A stretch of 64,000 bases of DNA from Candidatus Sphingomonas excrementigallinarum (lineage in GTDB: Bacteria > Pseudomonadota > Alphaproteobacteria > Sphingomonadales > Sphingomonadaceae): positions 55,326 to 119,325 of the forward strand of contig DXIH01000070.1 of assembly GCA_019112965.1 (NCBI GenBank), written 5' to 3'. The notes beneath the pieces were generated by a model. That model made no database searches, was not told the DNA's origin, and worked only from the letters and a program-made list of their open reading frames with translations. This document shows, in pieces, positions 56,779 to 63,828 of the stretch (position 1 is its first letter; every line of letters starts with the position of its first letter). Position numbers and translations under genes: made by a program.

Positions 56779-57605
56779 CCGCGGACGGCTCCGATGTTGA
56801 AGACGACATAGCGGCGCAGCTCCTCGTAGGCTTGCCGCGTGATCGGCAGGTTGAGGTAGGGCTTCGAGTTGAAGAAGGCGCTGCTCTCGCCGATTGACTC
56901 CGAGATGATGCCGTCCTGACGCTTGTTGCCGACGATGTCGCCGCCCAGGATGACGTTCGCCTCGATCAGCTGGGCGCGCTTGAGCGCCTTGACGAAGCCG
57001 GCGGGCAGGGCGTCGAACTGCTCGATCGACATGCCGCGCAGCCGGACCCGGCGGGTGAAGCCGAAGGGCTCGTCGGTCCCGGTGCCATAGGCGGCATAGC
57101 TGGACGCATGCACCATCGGGTCGATGAAGCCGACCTTGTAGACCATACGGTTCAGGCGCTCATAGGCATCGGCCAGCGCGCTCGATCGCGTCTCGCGATC
57201 GGTCACCGCATCCCAGCCGTCGAGCGTCGGCCCGAAGCTCGCGCGGATCGCCAGCACCTCGGGATAGGTCATGAAGCTGTTGCCCAGCAGCTTGAGCGGC
57301 TGGTTGTCGATCAGGAGGAAATAGTCGCGCAGCTCCACCTCGCCGCCGGCCGTCGCCAGCGTGACCACAATCTCGCGGCCCGCGCTGGGGACGTTGGTGG
57401 GGAGGGCGAGCGCGGTTGCCTCGATCTCGAACGTGACGGTGTCGGCCGCTGCGTCGAAGTCGGCGACCACGCCCGCGTCGATCGACACGCCACGCTCATC
57501 GAACAGCTCCCACGAAGCGGAGGTGCCCTCGACCTTCACACCGGCGTCGTCGACCACCGAGACGGTGAACGACGACGAGCGGCCAGCTGTCCGATTGCTC
57601 TGCAT
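56775..57605 (-). CDS. Head-tail connector-like protein with Ig-like N-terminus
   Basis: 276 residues. Residues 1-100 look like an Ig-like beta domain (SSSFTVSVVDDAGVKVEG...), followed by a helical part (ALADAYERLNRMVYKVGF) with MTYPEVLAIRASF. C-terminal half helical with PFGFTRRVRLRGMSIEQF. Position directly after the capsid-associated gene suggests a gp6-type adaptor, but similarity is not certain. Confidence 0.5.
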   Translation of the reverse strand: MQSNRTAGRSSSFTVSVVDDAGVKVEGTSASWELFDERGVSIDAGVVADFDAAADTVTFEIEATALALPTNVPSAGREIVVTLATAGGEVELRDYFLLIDNQPLKLLGNSFMTYPEVLAIRASFGPTLDGWDAVTDRETRSSALADAYERLNRMVYKVGFIDPMVHASSYAAYGTGTDEPFGFTRRVRLRGMSIEQFDALPAGFVKALKRAQLIEANVILGGDIVGNKRQDGIISESIGESSAFFNSKPYLNLPITRQAYEELRRYVVFNIGAVRG

Positions 57606-58129
57606 TACGCGACCGCCTGGCTGGTCTGCGCCTTGAGGATCTCGTTCACCAGCTCGGTGATGCCGCGACCCTTGACGTTGAGCGGCTTGGCGATGTCACG
57701 TAGGCCCTGGATGCCGTTGTTGGCGCCGATCGCTTCGAGCTCGGCCCGCGTGTAGACGACGATCTCCGTCTCCTTGCGCTCGGCGGCGGCATTGGCTTCG
57801 GCTTCGGCCAGCGCAGCCTTCTCCTCGGCCTTGCGCTTGACTTCGGCGGCGGCCAGCGCGGCGCGCTCGCGCTCCTGGTCGACCTTCACGACGTCCAACG
57901 TCTTGACGACGGGTGCGGTCGGCAGCGGCTTGCCCTGGAGCAACAGCGCCACCTGGGCCGGGCCAACCTGCTCGCCGGTCTCGGCGTCGACGATGCGCAC
58001 GCTGGAGCCGATGCGCGCGATCTGGCGGGCGTTCAGGTCATTGACCGACACGCCATCCTTGAACGGGGTCTGGAAACCGAAGTTTCCCGAGAACTTGTCC
58101 CAGCCTGCGCTGGTGATGCGAACCTTCAT
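57605..58129 (-). CDS. Head-associated protein with SAP/Rho-N-like C-terminus
   Basis: 174 residues. The middle is an Ala/Glu/Lys coiled coil (about 88-125, KVDQERERAALAAAEVKRKAEEK). The last 45 residues (YTRAELEAIGANNGIQGLRDIAKPLNVKGRGITELVNEIL) fit the SAP/Rho N-terminal fold. In many phages such proteins follow the capsid gene; role may be head decoration or nucleic acid contact. First gene after the capsid terminator. Confidence 0.55.
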   Translation of the reverse strand: MKVRITSAGWDKFSGNFGFQTPFKDGVSVNDLNARQIARIGSSVRIVDAETGEQVGPAQVALLLQGKPLPTAPVVKTLDVVKVDQERERAALAAAEVKRKAEEKAALAEAEANAAAERKETEIVVYTRAELEAIGANNGIQGLRDIAKPLNVKGRGITELVNEILKAQTSQAVA

Positions 58130-58144
58130 GTATTCTCTCCAAAC

Positions 58145-58218
58145 GAAAAGGGGCCGGGACTTGCCCGACCCCCTCCCAGGGCAACGATGGAACTGTTGTG
58201 CGTGTCAGTCAACACGCA
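58145..58218 (-). terminator. Capsid gene terminator preceded by class B element
   Basis: Element TGCGTGTTGACTGACACGCA (58218-58199, perfect 7-bp arms) lies 7 bases past the capsid stop. Downstream is the intrinsic terminator: stem GGGGTCGGG/CCCGGCCCC (58172-58150) followed by TTTTCGTTT. The next gene starts 16 bases later. The same order (element, then hairpin) occurs after the tube gene. Confidence 0.75.
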
Positions 58219-58225
58219 CCCCAGA

Positions 58226-59128
58226 TCAGATGTTGGTGATACCCTTGAGGCGGGCCAGCGACTTGGTCGACTTGAGCGCCGTGCCGACATACCACTTCAT
58301 GCGGTAGCGCTCGACGTCCTTGTTCTGGACCGTGCCGACGTGGCTGACGCGCAGACCGGCCTGGGGGCCACCGAAGATGCCGTGCATGCCGTCCGCCTCG
58401 TTGAAGCGCACCGCGTAGATCGAGGCGGTCTTGGTGCCCGCGGCGTGAACTTCGTCACCCGGCAGGAAGTCGTTGATGATGATCGGCGTGCGGCGATAGG
58501 CCGGCACGTTGATCCCGGTGCCCGGCAGCGTGACGTGGTCCGGCGTGGTGCCGCCCAGGTTGCGCAGCATGGCGAGGATCGCGTCGTGCGTGCCGCCGCG
58601 CATCACCAGCGCATCGGCGCCCAGCGGGACCGCGCGCAGCAGCTGGTCGAGGCGCTCGAAGGTCAGCGCTTCGCCGTCGCCATCGGCCGAGATCACCTGG
58701 TTGTCCGCGCAGAGCTCGGCGATGCCGTCGAACGACTTCGGGTCGGTGCCCGAGTTGCCGGTCGCCAGCGTGCGCTGGAACTTGCGCGACATGCCCTTCG
58801 CCTTCGCCGCGATCTGGATCGCGGTCTGGTCGTTGGTGTCCGACATGGTCTCGTCGAGGAAGTTGTCGATGTCGACGTCGCCGATCAGGATGCGCAGCTT
58901 CGCCACGACCTCGTCGAAGTCGGCGCCGCCTTCCGGCACGACGTCGTAGGGATCGAGGAACGCGCCCTCGGACAGCGACTTCTCGCGGTTGTAGACGTAG
59001 GCCTTGCCGACGATGCGCTTGAAGGGCAGCAGCGCGAACATGGCGTCGTTGTCGATGATCTCCTCGATCACACCCTGCTCCAGGATGTTGTTCGAGAGCT
59101 TCTCGGCTTCAACACGAAGCAGGGGCAT
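58226..59128 (-). CDS. Major capsid protein
   Basis: 300 residues from ATG 59128 (GGAG six bases upstream; a second ATG three bases earlier is possible). HK97-fold features: N-terminal long helix and FLDPYDVVPEGGADF, then YGD-like spine region LRILIGDVDIDNFLDE, ALVMRGGTHDAILAMLRNLGGTTPDHVTLPGTGINVPAYRRTPIIINDFLPGDE (P-domain/A-domain pattern), and VRFNEADGMHGIFGGP. Order portal-scaffold-capsid and own strong terminator support the call. No N-terminal delta/protease region, so a separate scaffold is expected. Confidence 0.85.
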   Translation of the reverse strand: MPLLRVEAEKLSNNILEQGVIEEIIDNDAMFALLPFKRIVGKAYVYNREKSLSEGAFLDPYDVVPEGGADFDEVVAKLRILIGDVDIDNFLDETMSDTNDQTAIQIAAKAKGMSRKFQRTLATGNSGTDPKSFDGIAELCADNQVISADGDGEALTFERLDQLLRAVPLGADALVMRGGTHDAILAMLRNLGGTTPDHVTLPGTGINVPAYRRTPIIINDFLPGDEVHAAGTKTASIYAVRFNEADGMHGIFGGPQAGLRVSHVGTVQNKDVERYRMKWYVGTALKSTKSLARLKGITNI

Positions 59129-59144
59129 CATTCTCTCCAGTCTG

Positions 59145-59164
59145 TGTGTGTCAGTCACCATGCA
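59145..59164 (-). promoter_or_regulatory. Class A element upstream of the capsid gene
   Basis: Consensus TGCATGGTGACTGACACACA, ending 16 bases before the capsid ATG. Its GTGACT is 17 bases from GAGAAT, a weak -10. Confidence 0.7.
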
Positions 59165-59204
59165 CTAGGCCGGTGCGGATCACGGTTGTTTCTTTGCGGC
59201 GCCC

Positions 59205-59245
59205 ATGATAGCAAATCCGCCTTGTGTGTGCAAGCACACACAAGG
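59205..59245 (-). promoter_or_regulatory. Promoter TTGCAC-N17-TATCAT with perfect 12-bp-arm class B palindrome
   Basis: Palindrome CCTTGTGTGTGC-aa-GCACACACAAGG (59220-59245). On the minus strand TTGCAC (59233-59228), 17 bases, TATCAT (59210-59205). Together with the class A copy at 59145 it gives the capsid gene a double control region. Confidence 0.6.
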
Positions 59246-59259
59246 ACGAAATATGCGTA

Positions 59260-60078
59260 TCAGCCGCGGAGCTTCGCGAGGCCCGCCGACAGCTTCGAGA
59301 TGCGGTCGGTCGGCACGTCCTTGACCTTGCCGTCCTGCGTCGTCGAGCCGGCGCCCGGCTTGACCTTGGACTTGAGGAAGGAGTCCTTGTCGGGCTCGTT
59401 CTCGAAGACCTTCTTCATCGCGTCGTCGAACGACAGGGGCTTGCCCTTGGTGTCCATCACGACCGCGCGCTTGGCCGCCGTCTTGGGCGCGTCATAGACC
59501 ACGGCGACGCCGTTCTCGATCTCGACATAGTCGCCATACAGACGCTCGGCGCGATCGGCGGTGAGAATCGTCTCGGTCGCGAAGAACTTGCTCTTGGCGA
59601 AGGCGGCCTCGCGGCGCGCGGAGGCGGCATCTGCAACGGCCTGGGCCGCGCGGGTGCGCTCGTTGTCGCGCTCGGTCTGGGCCGCGGTCAGTTGGGCCTG
59701 GTGCTCCTCGTTCTGGAGCTCGCGCAGGCGCTCGAAATTGCCCTCGGCCTGGGCCTTGGCGGTCTCGGCGTCGCGCGCGGCCTTCTCGGCGTCGGCGACC
59801 TTCTTGGCGTTGGCCTTGGCGACCTCGGGGTCGATACCGTCGAACTTGGCGGCGGCGGCCTGCGCAGCGGCCAGATCAGCGCGCAGCTGTGCGATCTCCT
59901 CGGCGGTGGGCGCCTGGGTCTGCTCCTGCTGCTGTTGCTGCTGTTCCTGCTGCTGTTCCTGCTGGCCCTGGCCGCCCTCGTTGGGGTGACCGTCCGGCGA
60001 ACGCATGAGCCGGCCCTTGGCGCGTTCGGCAGGCGTCATGCGAAAGCCGCGGGCGGCGATCATGCTGTTCTTCTTCAT
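59260..60078 (-). CDS. Scaffold-like coiled-coil protein
   Basis: 272 residues from ATG 60078. Disordered basic start, a Gln-rich tract (about residues 40-52, QQEQQQEQQQQQQEQ), a long Ala/Glu/Arg coiled coil (about 58-165), and a C-terminal region KSKVKPGAGSTTQDGKVKDVP. This is the shape of internal scaffolding proteins and it lies between portal and capsid. No serine-protease motif visible, so it is probably a pure scaffold. Confidence 0.75.
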   Translation of the reverse strand: MKKNSMIAARGFRMTPAERAKGRLMRSPDGHPNEGGQGQQEQQQEQQQQQQEQTQAPTAEEIAQLRADLAAAQAAAAKFDGIDPEVAKANAKKVADAEKAARDAETAKAQAEGNFERLRELQNEEHQAQLTAAQTERDNERTRAAQAVADAASARREAAFAKSKFFATETILTADRAERLYGDYVEIENGVAVVYDAPKTAAKRAVVMDTKGKPLSFDDAMKKVFENEPDKDSFLKSKVKPGAGSTTQDGKVKDVPTDRISKLSAGLAKLRG

Positions 60079-60108
60079 TCTGACCTTTACCTGAAATGGC
60101 TTACTGGT

Positions 60109-60144
60109 TTGTGTAATGTAACACACACAACCCTAGTGCCGCAA
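60109..60144 (-). promoter_or_regulatory. Promoter TTGCGG-N17-TTACAT with class B element upstream of scaffold gene
   Basis: Minus strand TTGCGG (60144-60139), 17 bases, TTACAT (60121-60116) in the centre of the class B element (60130-60109). The -35 overlaps the foot of the terminator hairpin 60142-60168. Confidence 0.55.
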
Positions 60145-60168
60145 CCCCGCGCCGGTGGCGCGGGGTTG
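60142..60168 (-). terminator. 12-bp hairpin after portal gene
   Basis: Perfect stem CAACCCCGCGCC/GGCGCGGGGTTG with a 3-base loop, 5 bases past the portal stop. No U-run follows, so termination efficiency is uncertain; the next promoter overlaps it. Confidence 0.65.
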
Positions 60169-60172
60169 CCTA

Positions 60173-61846
60173 TCAGGAGGCCGGCTGGGTGACCTTCTTG
60201 GCACGACGCTTGTCAGCGCCAGCCTTGTCATCGGCCTTCACCGAGCCCTTGTTGTTCTCGCCCTGGCTGTTGCCCTTGCCGGGGACGCGACCCTTGCCGA
60301 GCGTCGGCTGCTCACCGATCGCGCCGGCCACGTCGAGCTCCGGCGTCTCCAGCCAATCGTTGTCGATGTCGTCCTCGATCTCCTTGATCTCGGCGGCGTC
60401 GGCCTGCGGGAACATCTTGTTGGCGACGCGCTTCATCTGCTTGCGGCGCAGCGCCTTGGGGGCGTTGATGACCGACATGCGCTGGGCGTTGTCCATCTCG
60501 TCGGCCAGATTGCGGACGTCGAAGGTCTGCGGATAGGTGACCAGCTCGTCGACCTCCTGGAGCTCCTCGACCTTGCCCGACCAGGCGTTCACCAGGCGGA
60601 TCAGGTTGTGCTCGATGTTCTGGAGGCTGCGCGCCTTAGCCGCGAGCATGGCGTTGAGCTGCTCGAAGTCATAGGCCTTCGCGACGCCCGACGAATTGTC
60701 GATGCCGGCCGCGTTGTCTTCCTTCGTGCGCTCGCCGGCCATGCCGATCGAGTGGTATATCTCGCCAACGATCTTGGTGACCGCCTTGAGGATCATCTCC
60801 GGCTGGGCGACGTCGGGCGAGATGTATTGCGGGGCGGCGCCGCCTTCCGCGTTGTAGGCGAAGACACGCTTGGTGCCCATCACCTGAATGTTGGTCATCT
60901 CCTCGTCGTCGGGGTTCGCCTCACCATCGCCCGAGCTTCCCTCGGTCGGCAGCATGCCCTGGAACGGGATCGCCAGCTGGGAGAAGGTCTGGTCGGTGAT
61001 GATGACGTCGAGACACGACAGGTAGTTGGCGACCGTGCGGTCCATGTAGGCCACGTCCTCGACGAGACCGTCCACCTTGTAGAGCTCGTCGGAGGTGATG
61101 TGGTCGGCCGGGAATACCGGCACCAGGCCCAGGTTGTGCTCGCGGATCGACTGCGGGTCGAGGGTCGCGATGCGCTCGCCGTCCTTGACCGCGACGGTCA
61201 CGACGCAGGTGAACTCCTTGGTCCACAGCCGGAAGCGCTCGGACACCGCGCCGCTGGACGTCAGCGGATTGCTGTCGTCGCGCGCGAACTCGCCGTTCAT
61301 GAACCATTCGAGCTCGCCGTCTTCGTCGTAGGCGAAGTCGTAAGCCTGCATCGGCTTGAGAAAATAGCTGTAGGTGCGGCCCTTGGACGCCTTGCGGTCG
61401 GCCTCGGTCACCACGGTCTCGGGGACGTTGTTGTCGACCACGACCCAGATGCGGCCGAAGGTGCTCGACCACAGGGAGATCGTGCTCATCAGGTCGGCGA
61501 TCGGCCGCTTGAGGAGCGTCGCTGCGCCCCAGAACTCCTTCACCGCCTCCGGCAGCGTCTCGCGGCGCTCGATCGAGCCCTTGAAGACATATTTGTTGAC
61601 GAGACTGACCACCTCCTTGGAGTGCGGGAAGCGATAGGCGCGCTTCTTGCGCTCGGCGAACTCCCGCTTGCCCTCCTTGGGGTAGGTGAAGATGTTCTGC
61701 TCGATCCAGGAGCGGCCGCCCTTGTAGCAGGCCTCCAGGAAGCGCCAGTGATCCAGGTTGTCCTGGTATTCGGGGTGCCGGCGGTCGACCAGATGCAGGA
61801 GCTGGTCGTTGGATGCCGACTTGAGGGATGCGAGATCGAGCGCCAT
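60173..61846 (-). CDS. Portal protein
   Basis: 557 residues. Typical portal layout: helical N-terminus, a beta wing/stem region (YSYFLKPMQAYDFAYDEDGELEW), PVFPADHI and PMILKAVTKIVGEIYHSIGMAG helices, long alpha stem, and a charged disordered C-terminus (GKGRVPGKGNSQGENNKG, KRRAKK). The ring at one capsid vertex through which DNA is packaged. Between terminase and scaffold genes; ATG 61846. Confidence 0.88.
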   Translation of the reverse strand: MALDLASLKSASNDQLLHLVDRRHPEYQDNLDHWRFLEACYKGGRSWIEQNIFTYPKEGKREFAERKKRAYRFPHSKEVVSLVNKYVFKGSIERRETLPEAVKEFWGAATLLKRPIADLMSTISLWSSTFGRIWVVVDNNVPETVVTEADRKASKGRTYSYFLKPMQAYDFAYDEDGELEWFMNGEFARDDSNPLTSSGAVSERFRLWTKEFTCVVTVAVKDGERIATLDPQSIREHNLGLVPVFPADHITSDELYKVDGLVEDVAYMDRTVANYLSCLDVIITDQTFSQLAIPFQGMLPTEGSSGDGEANPDDEEMTNIQVMGTKRVFAYNAEGGAAPQYISPDVAQPEMILKAVTKIVGEIYHSIGMAGERTKEDNAAGIDNSSGVAKAYDFEQLNAMLAAKARSLQNIEHNLIRLVNAWSGKVEELQEVDELVTYPQTFDVRNLADEMDNAQRMSVINAPKALRRKQMKRVANKMFPQADAAEIKEIEDDIDNDWLETPELDVAGAIGEQPTLGKGRVPGKGNSQGENNKGSVKADDKAGADKRRAKKVTQPAS

Positions 61847-61854
61847 AGCGCGCG

Positions 61855-61890
61855 AGTATAGCCGATATTGTGTGTGTTGTCACACACAAG
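61855..61890 (-). promoter_or_regulatory. Promoter GTGACA-N17-TATACT with class B element upstream of portal gene
   Basis: Class B palindrome CTTGTGTGTGACAACACACACAA (minus strand, 61890-61868). Inside it GTGACA (61883-61878) is 17 bases from TATACT (61860-61855), a near-consensus -10. The portal ATG is 9 bases past the -10, so the leader is very short unless a later start or alternative register is used. Confidence 0.55.
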
Positions 61891-61896
61891 CTGCGG

Positions 61897-63156
61897 TTAA
61901 AACGACCAGCCCACCAGCTTGCGGAAGCGATTGCCGTAGAGATAGTGGATCGGATAGCCGAGTGCGTCGCACATGTGCTCGGTGCCCTGGCTCTTGTCGA
62001 CCGTGGGCGTGCCCGCCTTGTAGATCGTCTGGTTGAGGCTCTCGATCAGGTGCTTGCAGCGCTCGTCGACGAACAGCCGGCTATCGCCCTCGGCGTTCTG
62101 GAACATGCCGTTGACGATCGCCACGCGGTCGGCGACCAGCGGGTGCTTCTTCTTGTAGAGCAGCTTGTTGAAGCCGCGCGAGCGGAACACGTCGAGGTCG
62201 CTCTCGCCGCGGCTCGAATTGCGGTTCGCGCCGGCGGGGTCGGGGTAAAGCGTGATCTGGCGCTTGTGCCGGAAGTAGCGGCGCTCGATCTCGTCGCACA
62301 CCTCGGGCACGTTCGAGCTGGGCAGCTTGATCTCGTCGACGACCCAGACCTGACCGTTCGCCTGCTCCTGCATGATGACGCTCGACATCGGATCGACGTT
62401 GAAGTCCTGCCCGATGATGATCGGCAGATGCGGGTTGAACGGGTAGGTGCCGACGTGCTTCTTCTGGTCGAAGGCGTAGTAGACGCGCCCCGACATGCTC
62501 TCGAAGCTCGCCTCGAACTCCTGACGGAAGGTCTTCGGGTCCAGGTTTTCGCGCGCGTGCTTGATCTCGCTCGGCGGGAAGAACGGCGACATGATCGTCG
62601 GGAACTGCCACGACATCCACTGGCCGCTGGCCTGGTTCTTCTTGATCTGGCCCTTGGCGTAGAGCTCGTAGAAGTGGTTGTAGCTCTTGGGCGTGCCGAT
62701 GATGAGGGCGCGACCCTTCGTCGTCGTCAGGGTCGGGTAGAGCACCTTCTCCCACACGTCGGGCCGGAAGTCCTGGAACTCGTCGCAGATGCAGAAATGC
62801 AGGGCGCGACCGCGGAGCGTGTCCGGTCGGTCGGCACCCTTGAGCTGGATGACGGTGCCGTTGATGAGACGGATCTCGAGCCGCGTCTCGTGCTTCTTCA
62901 AAATCCACGATTGCGGGAGAGCCTCGATCAGCTCGTCCCACATAATCTCGCGCGCCATCGAGAACGTCGGCGCCACATACCAGATGGTGCGGCGGCCCTT
63001 GCCCTTGGCTGACCGGATCAGCTCGATACGCGACAGGTGGGTCTTGCCGAAGCGTCGGCCGGCGACCAGCGTGCGGAAGCGGGCAGGGTGGCGAAAGACC
63101 GCTGCCTGACCGTGGTGCAGCTTGAGGTCGATCTTGGGGACCGGGAAGTAGCTCAC
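61897..63156 (-). CDS. terL: Terminase large subunit
   Basis: 419 residues, GTG start. ATPase: Walker A VAGRRFGKTHLS (about 31-42), Walker B LHFCICDEFQDFRP (about 122-135), coupling motif IIGTPKSYNHFYELY (about 152-166). Nuclease: IIIGQDFNVDPMSSV (first Asp, about 247-261), and C-terminal DALGYPI. It drives DNA into the prohead and cuts the concatemer. Five bases after the small subunit stop. Confidence 0.95.
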   Translation of the reverse strand: MSYFPVPKIDLKLHHGQAAVFRHPARFRTLVAGRRFGKTHLSRIELIRSAKGKGRRTIWYVAPTFSMAREIMWDELIEALPQSWILKKHETRLEIRLINGTVIQLKGADRPDTLRGRALHFCICDEFQDFRPDVWEKVLYPTLTTTKGRALIIGTPKSYNHFYELYAKGQIKKNQASGQWMSWQFPTIMSPFFPPSEIKHARENLDPKTFRQEFEASFESMSGRVYYAFDQKKHVGTYPFNPHLPIIIGQDFNVDPMSSVIMQEQANGQVWVVDEIKLPSSNVPEVCDEIERRYFRHKRQITLYPDPAGANRNSSRGESDLDVFRSRGFNKLLYKKKHPLVADRVAIVNGMFQNAEGDSRLFVDERCKHLIESLNQTIYKAGTPTVDKSQGTEHMCDALGYPIHYLYGNRFRKLVGWSF

Positions 63157-63161
63157 GGCGA

Positions 63162-63743
63162 CTAGCCCTCCTGGCTGTCGTCGTCGCCCTGGTCGTCCTG
63201 TGCGGGGTCTTCCTCCAGGCCTTCGAGGTAGGATTCCTCGTTGCCCTGGCGGATCGCTTCCAGCTCCTCCTCGCTGTATTCGCCGACGTTGAGGTCGGGC
63301 AGCTCGGCGCCTTCACCCAGCAGATCTTCGATCCCCAGGATCTCCCAGCTCTCACGACGCGCCTTCTCGACGATGGCGGTGGCGTTCTTGAGCGTCAGGA
63401 CTTCGGCGTTGACGGTCGCGATGTTCCCGTTGGTGTTGGCCGTGATGACCTTGTTCATCGTCAGCTTGGCGAGAGCCTCATACCACTTGGCATACTGCTC
63501 GACCGCCAGCCCGGCGTTCTGAACCTTGCGCTCGCGCTCCCGGCGCGCAGCGTCATCCACCTCGTTCGTCACCTCGTCGAGCCGCGAACCCTTCTCGATA
63601 CCGCGGGCCTTGAGGCCCTTCTGGATCGCTTGCGGGCTGACGCCGAACTGGTCGGCGAGCTCGCGGAGGTTCTTCTCGCCGCGCTCGTAGAGCGTGACGA
63701 CGGTAGCCCAATCGGACGGGGACAGACGAGACTGCGCAGCCAC
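63162..63743 (-). CDS. terS: Terminase small subunit
   Basis: 193 residues. N-terminal helix-turn-helix KNLRELADQFGVSPQAIQKGLKARGIEKG (about 25-53), central coiled coil, and a strongly acidic C-terminal tail (SEEELEAIRQGNEES, DDQGDDDSQEG) for contact with the large subunit. It recognises the packaging site. GTG start (63743), GGAG about 12 bases upstream. Confidence 0.85.
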   Translation of the reverse strand: MAAQSRLSPSDWATVVTLYERGEKNLRELADQFGVSPQAIQKGLKARGIEKGSRLDEVTNEVDDAARRERERKVQNAGLAVEQYAKWYEALAKLTMNKVITANTNGNIATVNAEVLTLKNATAIVEKARRESWEILGIEDLLGEGAELPDLNVGEYSEEELEAIRQGNEESYLEGLEEDPAQDDQGDDDSQEG

Positions 63744-63790
63744 GACCTATCGCACTCCGGGGGCAACAGAAAGGGACAGGTCGATGCGCA

Positions 63791-63828
63791 TTGTGTGTAA
63801 CGTAACACACAAACCCCGCTCGACGCAA
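63791..63828 (-). promoter_or_regulatory. Promoter TTGCGT-N17-TTACGT with class B element upstream of terminase operon
   Basis: Minus strand TTGCGT (63828-63823), 17 bases, TTACGT (63805-63800). The -10 is the centre of the palindrome TTGTGTGT-N6-ACACACAA (63791-63812). Best example of the class B promoter geometry. Confidence 0.6.

Noticed and set aside
59925-59975. CAG-type Gln repeat in the scaffold gene as an unstable repeat of interest
   Set aside because: Mixed CAG/CAA/GAG codons in a low-complexity linker; common in phage scaffolds and not a perfect tandem repeat.
1765-63812. GT/AC runs as simple microsatellites or a CRISPR-like repeat array
   Set aside because: The copies are single, dispersed at operon starts, consistently oriented and contain conserved non-repetitive bases (TGCAT, GACTGAC); there are no spacers between tandem copies.
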